Source of the DNA: Microbacterium sp. 10M-3C3
GTDB lineage: Bacteria; Actinomycetota; Actinomycetes; Actinomycetales; Microbacteriaceae
Direction of reading: 5' to 3'
DNA: 64,000 nucleotides
Assembly: GCF_003931875.1 (NCBI RefSeq)
Contig: NZ_CP034245.1
Coordinates: 496,001-560,000, forward strand
Shown one piece after another: positions 34,048 through 42,188 of the stretch. The notes under the pieces are model-generated. The model had not been told where the DNA came from, did not search any database, and saw only the letters and a program-made list of their open reading frames with translations. Both the position numbers and the translations under genes were made by a program. Each line of letters starts with the position of its first letter. The stretch's first letter is position 1.

Positions 34048-34461
34048 ATGGCACAGCCCACCACGAACGCCCCCCTCGCCACGACCGAGGCGGGCAAGAC
34101 CACGATCGTCGACCCGGTCGTCGCCAAGATCGCCGGCATCGCCGCGCGTGAGGTGCCCGGCGTCCACGCGCTCGGCGGCGGCGCCGCCCGCGTGCTCGGC
34201 AACATCCGCGAGGCCGTGGGCGCGAAGGACTTCGCCCAGGGCGTGCGCGTCGAGGTGGGCGAGAAGGAGGTCGCGGTCGACCTGCAGATCCAGGTGGACT
34301 ACCCGGAGCCGCTGCAGCGCGTCGCCGCCGAGGTGCGCTCGGCCGTGGCCGAGGCGATCACCGAGCTCGTCGGCCTGAAGGTCGCCGAGATCAACGTGAC
34401 CGTCGTCGACGTGTACATCCCGGGCGATGACGACGACGCCGAGGAGTCGCGAGTCCAGTGA
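34048..34461 (+). CDS. Asp23/Gls24 family envelope stress response protein
   Basis: A 137-residue, canonical Asp23 protein. It has TTIVDPVVAKIAGIAAREVPGVHALGGG at the N-terminus, then GVRVEVGEKEVAVDLQIQVDYPEPLQRVAAEVRSAVAEAI and INVTVVDVYIPGDDDDAEE with an acidic tail. It starts at ATG 34048 after GAAAGGAC. It leads the plus-strand five-gene Asp23/AmaP operon, opposite the sigma factor gene, and is coupled (GTGA) to a small membrane protein. Confidence 0.95.
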   Translation: MAQPTTNAPLATTEAGKTTIVDPVVAKIAGIAAREVPGVHALGGGAARVLGNIREAVGAKDFAQGVRVEVGEKEVAVDLQIQVDYPEPLQRVAAEVRSAVAEAITELVGLKVAEINVTVVDVYIPGDDDDAEESRVQ

Positions 34462-34646
34462 ACGGCATCCTCTACGGCACCCTCGCCGGGGTCGCGCTGG
34501 CGTTCGCCGCACTGGCGTTCGGATTCTGGGGTTTCCTCCTCGTCGCCCTCTTCGGCGGCATCGGGGCCCTCATCGGAGCGTCCGTGACCGGCCGGCTGGA
34601 CCTGCGGGCGGCGCTGGACGCCGCCCGCGGGCGCCGGGTCGGATGA
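34458..34646 (+). CDS. Small membrane protein of the Asp23/AmaP cluster (DUF2273-like)
   Basis: A 62-residue protein with two hydrophobic segments (LYGTLAGVALAFAALAFGFW and FLLVALFGGIGALIGASVTG) and a basic C-terminus. GTG 34458 overlaps the previous stop. Small double-spanning proteins of this kind regularly accompany Asp23 and AmaP in Firmicutes and Actinobacteria, probably as membrane anchors. The exact function is unknown. Confidence 0.85.
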   Translation: MNGILYGTLAGVALAFAALAFGFWGFLLVALFGGIGALIGASVTGRLDLRAALDAARGRRVG

Positions 34647-35005
34647 GCGCCGTCGAGGTCGTCGCCCCCACCAGCGGGGGCGCGACCGTCGCCCCCGCCC
34701 GCCCCGTGATCCCCGGTCACGTCACGATCGCCCCCCGCGCCTACGAGCGGCTGCTGGCCGCCGTCAGCGCGCGGTCGATGGGGGTGCGCCCGCGCGATGT
34801 CACCGTGCGCGCGGCCGACGAGGGCGGGCGCCTGATCGTCCACGTCACCGGAGCAGTCTCCGGCGACGGCGCCCCGGTGCTCGAACGCATCGAGCGCGTC
34901 CGCACCGACGTGACCGAAGGCGCGCAGCGCCTCACGGGAGCGGCGGTCACCCGGGTCACCGTCCATGTGACCCGCATCCACTTCGACGACAGGAGGGCAT
35001 CATGA
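34643..35005 (+). CDS. Asp23-like protein
   Basis: A 120-residue cytoplasmic protein with an Asp23-like layout: ITIAPRAYERLLAAVSARSMGVRPRDVTVRAADEGGRLIVHVTGAVSG, then IERVRTDVTEGAQRLTGAAVTRVTVHVTRIHF. The N-terminal 25 residues are Pro/Ala/Val-rich and likely flexible. It is coupled by four-base overlaps to both neighbours. It is a divergent third plus-strand Asp23-family member or partner. Confidence 0.75.
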   Translation: MSAVEVVAPTSGGATVAPARPVIPGHVTIAPRAYERLLAAVSARSMGVRPRDVTVRAADEGGRLIVHVTGAVSGDGAPVLERIERVRTDVTEGAQRLTGAAVTRVTVHVTRIHFDDRRAS

Positions 35006-35574
35006 GCACGCAGAACGCCGACGGCGTGCTGCGCCGCAGCAGCCGTCGCCTGCGGTACCGCTCGCGGAGCGCGGCCGTGTCGACCGCGCTCGTGCTGGCG
35101 GCGCTCATCGGGCTCTACCTGGCCGTCGAGGCGGGGCTCGCGCTCGCCGGTCGCCCGGCGCTCGTGGCCACCCCCGCCCAGCTGTGGGACACGGCCCAGG
35201 CCCAGCCCGCGATCGCGTGGGTGGCGGCGGTCGTCCTCGCCGTCATCGGCGTCGTCTTCGTGCTGCTCGCGGTCCTGCCCGGGCGCCTCGCGCGCCGCGA
35301 GGTCTCGGAGGAGCGCTTCACCGTCGTCCTGGACGACGACGTGCTCGCCAGCGGCCTGTCGCGCAGCGCCGCGACCGCGGCCGGCGTCGGCCGCAGCCAG
35401 GTACGCACGGCCGTCGGACACCGGCGCGCCCGCGTGCAGCTGACCCCCACGACGGGCTTCCCGCCCGCCCGCGACGCGGCCCAGCAGGCGTCCGTCGCGA
35501 CCGTCACCGCCCTGGGCCTGCGCCCGGGACTGACCCCGCGCGTCACCGTCGAACGAGAGGGCGTGATCGCATGA
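35002..35574 (+). CDS. AmaP/DUF6286-like membrane protein
   Basis: A 190-residue protein. After a basic N-terminus (RRSSRRLRYRSRS) there are two membrane segments, about residues 25-50 and 70-95 (AWVAAVVLAVIGVVFVLLAVLP). A cytoplasmic domain with VGRSQVRTAVGHRRARVQLTPTTG follows. This topology, two TM helices then an alpha/beta domain, matches AmaP-type proteins that anchor Asp23 at the membrane. ATGA couples it to both sides. Confidence 0.82.
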   Translation: MSTQNADGVLRRSSRRLRYRSRSAAVSTALVLAALIGLYLAVEAGLALAGRPALVATPAQLWDTAQAQPAIAWVAAVVLAVIGVVFVLLAVLPGRLARREVSEERFTVVLDDDVLASGLSRSAATAAGVGRSQVRTAVGHRRARVQLTPTTGFPPARDAAQQASVATVTALGLRPGLTPRVTVEREGVIA

Positions 35575-36101
35575 CGCAGTCCAACCGGTTCCTCAACCGC
35601 GTGCTGCTGCTGCTCGTCGGACTCGGCTTCCTCGCCGTCGCCGCCGTGATCGCGTGGCCCCAGGTCACCGGCGCCCCGCTGCCGCTGGTCGTGGCCGCCG
35701 ACGACCCGATCGTGTCGTGGGGCATCATCGCCGCCGCCGCCGTCGCGCTCGTCATCGCGGTGGCCTGGGTCGCCTCGCGCGGCCGCGGCCGGACCCGCTT
35801 CGCGATCGCGACCGACGACGTGCGCGTGGACGCCGCCGCCCTCGCCGACATCGTGCGCGACGCGCTCTCGTCGGCACCGGATGTGGCCGGCGTCAAGGTC
35901 GCCGGCTACACGGTGCGCCGCCGCCGGGTGCTCGCCGTGACCGTGCTCACGCGCCGTCACCCCGACCTCCCCGCGCTGATGCGCGACCTCCGTGCCGCGA
36001 TGGACCGCATGGACGCCGTGCTCGGCACGCCGCTGCCGGCCGTGGTCCACATCACGACCGGTCTGCGCACCGCCCTCGCGGGCGAGCGCGCGACCCGCTG
36101 A
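35571..36101 (+). CDS. AmaP-like alkaline shock membrane anchor protein
   Basis: A 176-residue protein with TM segments at about 8-30 (NRVLLLLVGLGFLAVAAVIAWP) and 47-67. A cytoplasmic domain then has RFAIATDDVRVDAAALADIVRDALSSAPDVAGVKVAGYTVRRRRVLAVTVLTRR. It is topologically parallel to the preceding protein but not a close copy. It closes the coupled Asp23 operon; the CsbD gene follows after 59 bases. Confidence 0.82.
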   Translation: MTQSNRFLNRVLLLLVGLGFLAVAAVIAWPQVTGAPLPLVVAADDPIVSWGIIAAAAVALVIAVAWVASRGRGRTRFAIATDDVRVDAAALADIVRDALSSAPDVAGVKVAGYTVRRRRVLAVTVLTRRHPDLPALMRDLRAAMDRMDAVLGTPLPAVVHITTGLRTALAGERATR

Positions 36102-36160
36102 CCCGCACCACCACAACCCCGCGCCCACCCGGGCGCACCGAACAGAGAAAGGAGCCGATC

Positions 36161-36337
36161 ATGGGACTCGGCGACGACATCAAGAACACCGCGCAGGACC
36201 TCGCCGGCAAGGCGAAGGAGGCCATCGGCAAGGCCACCGACAACGACAAGCTCGTTGCGGAGGGCAAGGCCGATCAGGTCAAGGCCGACGCGAAGAAGGC
36301 GGCCGGCGACGTGAAGGACGCCTTCACGAAGGACTGA
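36161..36337 (+). CDS. CsbD family stress protein
   Basis: A 58-residue highly charged, Lys/Asp/Ala-rich helical protein, MGLGDDIKNTAQDLAGKAKEAIG at its start, matching the CsbD-like general stress family. ATG 36161 follows AAAGGAGCCGATC. CsbD proteins are sigma-B-type stress-induced in Bacillus; the mechanism is unknown. Placement after the Asp23 operon fits a general stress regulon. A strong hairpin follows the stop. Confidence 0.93.
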   Translation: MGLGDDIKNTAQDLAGKAKEAIGKATDNDKLVAEGKADQVKADAKKAAGDVKDAFTKD

Positions 36338-36349
36338 GCCGCCCAGACG

Positions 36350-36384
36350 AACGCCCCGCCCGACTCACCCCCGGGCGGGGCGTT
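36350..36384 (+). terminator. Hairpin terminator after csbD-like gene
   Basis: A perfect 13-bp GC-rich stem (AACGCCCCGCCCG and its complement) around ACTCACCCC, 12 bases after the CsbD stop. It is followed by only a weak pyrimidine stretch, as usual in this genome. Confidence 0.8.
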
Positions 36385-36414
36385 CCGTCGTGTCGGCGCA
36401 CTAGCGTCGGTGTC

Positions 36415-37287
36415 ATGACGGATGACCTCGGCGCCGCGCTGCGCGAGCGCGTCGTCGTGCTGGACGGCGGCCTCGGCACCCACCTCGAGGCGCGCGGCGC
36501 CGACGTCTCGGGTGAGCTGTGGTCGGCGCGCGTGCTCCGCGACGACCCCGAGCTCGTGCGCGCCGCGCACGCCGACTTCGTCGCCGCCGGCGCCGAGGTC
36601 GTCATCTCGGCCTCGTATCAGCTCGGCTACGGCGCCGCCCTCCCCGACGGCGAGGTCGACCGGCTCATCCGACTGTCGGTCGCCGTCGCGCGCGACAGCG
36701 GCGCGCGATGGGTCGCCGCATCCGTCGGTCCCTACGGTGCCGTGCGCGCCGACGGCAGCGAGTACACGGGCGACTACGGGCGGGATGCGGCGGAGCTGCG
36801 CGCGTGGCACCGCCGCCGCCTCGCGGCGCTCGCCGATGCCGGCGCCGACGTGCTCGCGGTCGAGACGGTGGCGTCGCCCCTCGAGGCGGAGGTGCTGGCC
36901 GCGGAGCTCGACGCTCTGGGCGTGCCGTCGTTCGTCAGCATGTCGGGCGACAGCACCGCGCTCGACGCGCGGGGGCTGCGCGCGGCGCTGCGGACCGCGG
37001 CCGGAGCGCGCGGCGTGCTCGCGGTGGGCGTCAACTGCTGCCGACCGGCCCGCACCGCGGCGCTGCTGGCGGCGGCGCCCGCCGGGGCTGCGCTCGTGGC
37101 CTACCCGAACGCCGGACGCACGTGGGACGCGTCGACGCGCACGTGGCGGGGCGAGGCGAGCGGGGTGGCCGACCTCGCGCCGGGCTGGGCGGCGGCGGGC
37201 GCGCGCCTCATCGGCGGATGCTGCGGCACGACGCCGGCGGACGTCGCCGCGATCGCCGCGCGCGTCAGCGCGACCACGCGTACGTGA
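36415..37287 (+). CDS. mmuM: Homocysteine S-methyltransferase
   Basis: A 290-residue zinc-dependent methyltransferase making methionine from homocysteine with S-methylmethionine or SAM as donor. It has VVLDGGLGTHLEARGAD at the N-terminus and SVGPYGAVRADGSEYTGDY. The zinc Cys triad is in VGVNCCRP and the final GGCCGTTP. ATG 36415 has little leader, suggesting a leaderless transcript. Its 3' end overlaps the convergent response-regulator gene by 23 bases. Confidence 0.94.
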   Translation: MTDDLGAALRERVVVLDGGLGTHLEARGADVSGELWSARVLRDDPELVRAAHADFVAAGAEVVISASYQLGYGAALPDGEVDRLIRLSVAVARDSGARWVAASVGPYGAVRADGSEYTGDYGRDAAELRAWHRRRLAALADAGADVLAVETVASPLEAEVLAAELDALGVPSFVSMSGDSTALDARGLRAALRTAAGARGVLAVGVNCCRPARTAALLAAAPAGAALVAYPNAGRTWDASTRTWRGEASGVADLAPGWAAAGARLIGGCCGTTPADVAAIAARVSATTRT

Positions 37288-37942
37288 TCTCCGGACGGCC
37301 GGGCCCGCCGTAGCGCGGGACCCGTGACGCGCGTCCCGTCTCCACGAGGTGCTCGAGGTAGCGTCGCGCGGTCACGCGCGACATGCCCTCCCCCTCTGCG
37401 ACCTCGGTGGACGACAGCGCGCCGTCGGCGGCGCGCAGCCGCGCCGCGACCGCCGCGAGGGTCTCCTCGCCGAGGCCCTTCGGCAGCGGCGGGGGCGCCG
37501 CGCGCAGCGCGCCGAGCAGCGCGTCCACCTCCGACTGGGTGGTCGCCTCGTCCGTGCGCGCGATGCCCTCGTGGTACGAGCGGTACGACTCGAGGCGCTC
37601 GCGGAACGCGGCGAAGGTGAACGGCTTGATGAGGTAGTGCATCATGCCGCGCGACACCGCGGCGCGCACGGTCGCGGCGTCGCGCACCGCCGTGACGGCG
37701 ATGATGTCGACCGTCGACCCCTGCGCGCGCACGACCCGCGCGACGTCGAGCCCGCCGCCGTCGGGGAGGGTGAGATCGAGCAGGACGAGGTCGATCGCGC
37801 GCGTCGCGTCGGTGAGGGCCGTGAGGGCGGCGCGCGCGGAGGAGGCGAGCCCCGCGACCTCGAAGCCGTCGACCCGGCCGACGTACGCGGCGTGAAGCTC
37901 GAGTGCGAGCGGGTCGTCGTCGACGATGAGGACGCGGATCAC
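37265..37942 (-). CDS. Response regulator, CitB/DcuR/DctR type
   Basis: A 225-residue regulator from GTG 37942. The receiver has VLIVDDDPLALELH with the acidic pocket, the phospho-Asp at about 56 in LVLLDLTLPDGGG, the Thr in IIAVTAVRD and the Lys in YLIKPFTF. The C-terminal domain, AVAARLRAADGALSSTEVAEGEGMSRVTARRYLEHLVETG, is the HTH of the CitB family. It is coupled (GTGA) to the upstream kinase. The divergently placed dicarboxylate symporter and CitE-like gene are the likely targets. Confidence 0.94.
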   Translation of the reverse strand: MIRVLIVDDDPLALELHAAYVGRVDGFEVAGLASSARAALTALTDATRAIDLVLLDLTLPDGGGLDVARVVRAQGSTVDIIAVTAVRDAATVRAAVSRGMMHYLIKPFTFAAFRERLESYRSYHEGIARTDEATTQSEVDALLGALRAAPPPLPKGLGEETLAAVAARLRAADGALSSTEVAEGEGMSRVTARRYLEHLVETGRASRVPRYGGPGRPEITYAWSR

Positions 37943-39519
37943 GGCAGCGTCACCGTCACGGTGGTGGGGGCCGCCGCGACCGCCACTGATCCGTGGTGCG
38001 CGGCGACGATGTCGCGCACCAGGGCGAGCCCGACACCCCGCCCGCCCGCCGCGTCGGCGGGCTTCGTGGTCGCCCCGAACGCGAACGGGTCGGCGAGGTC
38101 GCGGTCGAAGCCCGGGCCGCTGTCGCTGACGGCGAGCACGACGCCGTCGCCGTCGGCGCGCACCCGCACGCGCACCCAGCGCGGCTCCTGGCCGGCCGCG
38201 GCGGCGTCGAGGGCGTTGTCGACGAGGTTGCCGAGGATCGTCACGGCGTCGGTGGCGGGGATCGGGAGCGCCGGTGCGTCGTCGGGCACGTCGAGCTCGA
38301 GCGAGACGCCGCGCTCGCCCGCGTCGTCGAGCTTGCCGAGCAGCAGCGCCGCGACCGCCGCATCCGACGCGCCGCCGACAAGTCGGTCGGTGAGCGGCTG
38401 GCGGTGCTCGGCGGTCTCGACGAGGAGCTCGCGCGCATCGTCGACGCGGTCGAGCTCGAGCAGCGCGAGCACCGTGTGGAGGCGGTTGCCGTGCTCGTGC
38501 GTCTGCGACCGCAGGGTCTCGGTGAGGCTGCGGACGCTCTCGAGCTCGCCGAGGAGGCTCTGCAGCTCGGACCGATCGCGCAGGGTCATGACGTGCCCGC
38601 GCTGCGGCGAGCGGCGGCCGGTGAGGTCGCGGGCCTCCTCCTGGTTGATCAGCAGCACGCGGTCTCCCGCGACGACGGTCTCCTCGACCATGCGGCGCCC
38701 CTCGCGCAGGGCGTCGCGCAGCGCCTCGCCGACCTCCAGCTCCGACGGGTCGATCGAGACGAGGCCGCTGCGGGCGGGCGGAAGCCCCAGCAGATCGGCG
38801 GCCTCGTCGTTGTAGAGGCGGATGCGACCGGATCCGTCGGTGACCACGAGCCCCTCGCGGATCGAGTGCAGCACCGTCTCGTAGTTCGCGACCATGCGGC
38901 TCAACTCGTCGGGCGTGAGTGCGCCGGCGACGCGCCGCGCCGAGCGTCGGACGAGCAGCGCGCCGAGGAGTCCGAGCCCCACCATGCCCGCCGTCGCCCC
39001 CACGATGAGCGGCACGCGCGGGGCGAGCTGCTCCTGCACGGAGTCGAGCGTCTCGCCGACCGACACCATGCCGACCATCGCGCCGTCCCCGCCGCCGCCG
39101 GCGTAGATGGGTGCGATCGTGCGCACCGACGGGCCGAGCGTGCCCTCGTAGACCTCGGTGAAGGTCGCGCCGGCGAGGGCGGGGGCGGTCGACCCGAGGT
39201 AGGGGCGCCCGATCTCGGCGGGGTCGCGATGGGTGAGGCGGATGCCGTCGAGGGTCATGACCGTCACGAACGACACGTCGGCGTCCGCCATCACGTCCTG
39301 CGCGATGGGCTGGAGCTCACCGCTGTCGCCCTGGGCCACGAGGCGGGCGATCGCCGGCTCGTGCGCGAGCGTCTCGGCGACCGAGCGGGTGACCGACTCG
39401 GCCTCGCGACGGCCGGAGTCGGCGAGCTGCACGGCGAGCACGATCGAGAGCACGGCGCCGGTCACGAGCGCCGTGGCCACGGCCACGAGCGCGAGGCGGG
39501 CTCCGACGCTGAGTCTCAC
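37939..39519 (-). CDS. Sensor histidine kinase, CitA/DcuS type
   Basis: About 526 residues from GTG 39519 (another GTG at 39534 is possible). TM1 is at about residues 8-30 and TM2 at about 175-195 (IVGATAGMVGLGLLGALLV), enclosing an extracytoplasmic Cache/PDC-like domain with VSFVTVMTLDGIRLTHRDPAEIGRPY. A cytoplasmic PAS domain (VLHSIREGLVVTDGSGRIRLYNDEA) follows. The H-box is QTHEHGNRLHTVLALLEL and the ATPase has NLVDNALDAA and GRGVGLALV. The family senses citrate or C4-dicarboxylates outside the cell. The gap to the symporter contains a candidate operator at 39573-39599. Confidence 0.94.
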   Translation of the reverse strand: MRLSVGARLALVAVATALVTGAVLSIVLAVQLADSGRREAESVTRSVAETLAHEPAIARLVAQGDSGELQPIAQDVMADADVSFVTVMTLDGIRLTHRDPAEIGRPYLGSTAPALAGATFTEVYEGTLGPSVRTIAPIYAGGGGDGAMVGMVSVGETLDSVQEQLAPRVPLIVGATAGMVGLGLLGALLVRRSARRVAGALTPDELSRMVANYETVLHSIREGLVVTDGSGRIRLYNDEAADLLGLPPARSGLVSIDPSELEVGEALRDALREGRRMVEETVVAGDRVLLINQEEARDLTGRRSPQRGHVMTLRDRSELQSLLGELESVRSLTETLRSQTHEHGNRLHTVLALLELDRVDDARELLVETAEHRQPLTDRLVGGASDAAVAALLLGKLDDAGERGVSLELDVPDDAPALPIPATDAVTILGNLVDNALDAAAAGQEPRWVRVRVRADGDGVVLAVSDSGPGFDRDLADPFAFGATTKPADAAGGRGVGLALVRDIVAAHHGSVAVAAAPTTVTVTLP

Positions 39520-39572
39520 CCGTTCATCCTGCACCGCCGCGGACGCCGGCGGCGTGAACACTACGACCACAA

Positions 39573-39599
39573 CTGGCCGGGCGGCCGCGAGCGGGCCAG
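39573..39599. promoter_or_regulatory. Inverted repeat upstream of the symporter gene
   Basis: CTGGCC (39573-39578) and GGCCAG (39594-39599) flank a 15-base spacer, between the divergent kinase and symporter genes. It could be the response-regulator site. In this GC-rich context short repeats arise easily, so support is limited. Confidence 0.35.
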
Positions 39600-39659
39600 C
39601 ATCGTCGCATCCCGGCACCGACGCCGGACCCCGTCGTTATCCAGAGAGGAATGACGCAC

Positions 39660-41105
39660 ATGGCACTCTCCCTTCGCACCACCCGGGACGGACGGCCGCG
39701 CAAGCGCATCGACCGCAACCACTGGCTCTACATCGCGGTGATCGCCGCCGTCGGGCTGGGCATCCTCGTGGGCCTGCTCTTCCCGACCGTCGGGCAGGCG
39801 CTCGAACCGATCGGCAAGGGCTTCGTCAACCTCATCAAGATGATGATCGCGCCGGTGATCTTCTGCACGATCGTGGTCGGCATCGGCTCGATCGCCAAGG
39901 CCGCGACGGTCGGCAAGATCGGCGGCCTCGCGCTCATCTACTTCCTCGTGATGTCGACCTTCGCGCTGGCGATCGGCCTCGTGGTGGGCAACATCATCCA
40001 CCCCGGCGAGGGCCTGAACATCGCGGGTGCCACCTACCAGGTGGAGGGCGAGGCGTCCACGACCACCGAGTTCGTGATGGGCATCATCCCCACCACGTTC
40101 TTCTCCGCGTTCACCGGCGGCAGCATCCTGCAGGTGCTCTTCATCGCCCTGCTCGTCGGCTTCGCCCTGCAGCGCATGGGCGAGCGCGGCCAGCGCATGG
40201 TCGAGGCGGTGCGCAGCTTCCAGGTGCTCGTCTTCCGCATCCTCGGCATGATCCTGTGGCTCGCCCCGCTCGGTGCGTTCGGCGCGATCGCGGCGGTCGT
40301 CGGCAAGACCGGGTTCCAGGCCGTGATCAGCCTCGGCATCCTCATGGGCGCGTTCTACCTGACGTGCTTCCTGTTCATCGCGGTCGTGCTCGGCACGCTG
40401 CTGTACGCCGTCACCCGGGTCAACATCTTCTCGCTCATGAAGTACCTCGGCCGCGAGTACCTGCTGATCGTCGGCACCTCCTCCTCGGAGGCCGCCCTGC
40501 CCCGCCTCATCGCGAAGATGGAGCACCTCGGCGTCTCGAAGCCCGTCGTCGGCATCACGGTGCCCACCGGCTACTCCTTCAACCTCGACGGCACTGCGAT
40601 CTACCTCACGATGGCCTCGCTGTTCATCGCCACGGCGCTGGGCAACCCGATGTCGATCGGCGAGCAGATCGGCCTCATGATCTTCATGATCATCGCCTCG
40701 AAGGGCGCCGCCGGTGTCACGGGTGCGGGCCTGGCGACCCTCGCCGGCGGCCTGCAGGCCTACCGCCCCGACCTCGTCGACGGCGTCGGCGTGATCGTCG
40801 GCATCGACCGGTTCATGTCGGAGGCCCGCGCGGTGACGAACTTCACCGGCAACGCCGTGGCGACGCTCCTCATCGGCTCGTGGACCAAGCAGTACGACGG
40901 CGCCCGCGTCCGTGAGGTGCTCGCCGGCCGGCTGCCCTTCGACGAGTCGATGCTCACCGGCGACCCGCACGGCGCCGCGGCCCGCGAGCAGGACCGCGTG
41001 GGCGGCGACGAGACCGGCGAGCCCGTCGCCACGGTCGACACCGCGTCGCTCGACAGCTTCCGCGCCCGCGCCGAGGCGGAGGCCGCCGCGCGGAGCCGCT
41101 CGTGA
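39660..41105 (+). CDS. Dicarboxylate:cation symporter (DAACS/DctA family)
   Basis: About 481 residues from ATG 39660 (an ATG at 39651 sits too close to GAGAGGA). The protein has eight TM helices and two re-entrant loops. Signature segments are GKGFVNLIKMMIAPVIFCTIVVGIGS, the serine-rich hairpin GTSSSEAALPRL, PTGYSFNLDGTAIYLTMASLFIA and FTGNAVATLLIGSW with the substrate-binding N-x-x-G-N. This is the C4-dicarboxylate/glutamate:proton or sodium symporter fold. The polar C-terminal extension of about 60 residues is longer than usual. It is coupled to a CitE-like gene and faces a CitAB-type system, suggesting dicarboxylate or citrate uptake. Confidence 0.95.
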   Translation: MALSLRTTRDGRPRKRIDRNHWLYIAVIAAVGLGILVGLLFPTVGQALEPIGKGFVNLIKMMIAPVIFCTIVVGIGSIAKAATVGKIGGLALIYFLVMSTFALAIGLVVGNIIHPGEGLNIAGATYQVEGEASTTTEFVMGIIPTTFFSAFTGGSILQVLFIALLVGFALQRMGERGQRMVEAVRSFQVLVFRILGMILWLAPLGAFGAIAAVVGKTGFQAVISLGILMGAFYLTCFLFIAVVLGTLLYAVTRVNIFSLMKYLGREYLLIVGTSSSEAALPRLIAKMEHLGVSKPVVGITVPTGYSFNLDGTAIYLTMASLFIATALGNPMSIGEQIGLMIFMIIASKGAAGVTGAGLATLAGGLQAYRPDLVDGVGVIVGIDRFMSEARAVTNFTGNAVATLLIGSWTKQYDGARVREVLAGRLPFDESMLTGDPHGAAAREQDRVGGDETGEPVATVDTASLDSFRARAEAEAAARSRS

Positions 41106-41941
41106 GCGCACATCCCACGGCGGCGGGGACGGCTTCGGCCGCCCCCGCCGCCGCGCGCGTACGTCATGCCCGCACGTGGCTCCTGCGCTCTCCGCTGGCG
41201 GGTGAGATCGCCCCGGACGCGCCGCGCGCCGACGTCGTCGTGCTCGACCTCGAAGACGGCCTGCCCGCGAGCCGGAAGGACGAGGGGCGGTCGCGCGCGC
41301 TGCGCGCGGCGGAGCTCGCGCCGGTGTGGCTGCGGATCAGCGCCGCCGGCACCGCCGACGGCGACGCCGACCTGGCCCTGGCCGCCGCCCTCGGCGACCG
41401 CCTCGGCGGCGTCGTGCTCGCGATGTGCGCATCGCCGGCCGACCTCGACCTCGTCGACCGGCGCCTGAACGCCTCGGTCCCCGTCGTCGCGATGATCGAG
41501 ACGGCGACGGCGCTGCTGGCCGCCGCCGCCATCGCGGCGCACCCGCGCACGTCGCGTCTGGCCTTCGGCATCGGCGACTTCCGTCGCGACACCGGGATGT
41601 CGGCCGACCCGGTCGCGCTCGCGTGGCCGCGCGCCCAGCTCACCGTGGCCAGCGCGGCCGCGGGCATCGCGGGGCCGATCGACGGGCCGTGCGGACCGGT
41701 GTCGCACGCCCGGACGGCCGCTGCGCACGCCGCATCCGTCGGATTCACGGGCACGCTCGTGCTCGACGCCGCGGCGGTGTCGGGGGCGCATGCCGGCTTC
41801 ACGCCCGCGCCCGCCGAGGTGACCGAGGCCCGCGCGCTGCTCGCCGCATCGCCGCCGGGGGACGTCGACGGGTCGTACGCGCCCGCCCTCGCGCGTGCTC
41901 GTGCCCTCGTGGCCCGGGCCGAGGCCCTGGCGAGCCTCTAG
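41102..41941 (+). CDS. HpcH/HpaI aldolase/citrate lyase beta-subunit-like protein
   Basis: 279 residues from GTG 41102 (GTGA overlap). A CitE-like TIM barrel: RTWLLRSPLAGEI, VVVLDLEDGLPASRKDEGR (Mg-binding region with LEDG), VWLRISA, VVAMIETATALLAAAAIA (catalytic E-T region) and LAFGIGDFRRDTGMSADP. Standalone CitE-like proteins cleave or form malyl- or citramalyl-CoA type substrates. No other citrate lyase subunits are in the window. Linked to the dicarboxylate symporter, it probably acts on an imported acid or its CoA ester. Confidence 0.9.
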   Translation: MSAHPTAAGTASAAPAAARVRHARTWLLRSPLAGEIAPDAPRADVVVLDLEDGLPASRKDEGRSRALRAAELAPVWLRISAAGTADGDADLALAAALGDRLGGVVLAMCASPADLDLVDRRLNASVPVVAMIETATALLAAAAIAAHPRTSRLAFGIGDFRRDTGMSADPVALAWPRAQLTVASAAAGIAGPIDGPCGPVSHARTAAAHAASVGFTGTLVLDAAAVSGAHAGFTPAPAEVTEARALLAASPPGDVDGSYAPALARARALVARAEALASL

Positions 41942-41998
41942 CTCGCGGCGGCCACGGCCGGCCCGAGCAGGAGCCCGCTCGCGGCCGTCGCGACACCG

Positions 41999-42154
41999 GT
42001 GCTCGACCCGGGTGAGCGCAGGAAGGTCTTCTCGGCGATCATCGACGACCTCAACCAGCCGCTGCACCGCGCGTACATCTCGCAGCCGGTGCAGCCGCTC
42101 GAGGAATGGATGACCGGCAGCCCGCCCATGCACGTCACCTTCGACGAGGACTGA
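41999..42154 (+). other. Short in-frame open stretch after the CitE-like gene; small gene or 3' remnant
   Basis: After the CitE-like TAG, the same frame stays open to TGA 42152-42154. From GTG 41999 it encodes about 51 residues, including RRKVFSAIIDDLNQPLHRAY and EEWMTGSPPMHVTF, which look like genuine protein rather than GC-rich noise. No family was recognised. It may be a small gene coupled to the lyase, or the last part of a deleted gene. It fills most of the 247-base gap before the ABC permease gene. Confidence 0.4.
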
Positions 42155-42188
42155 ACACCCCGGTCGGCGCGAGAGCCACCGACTCCGG

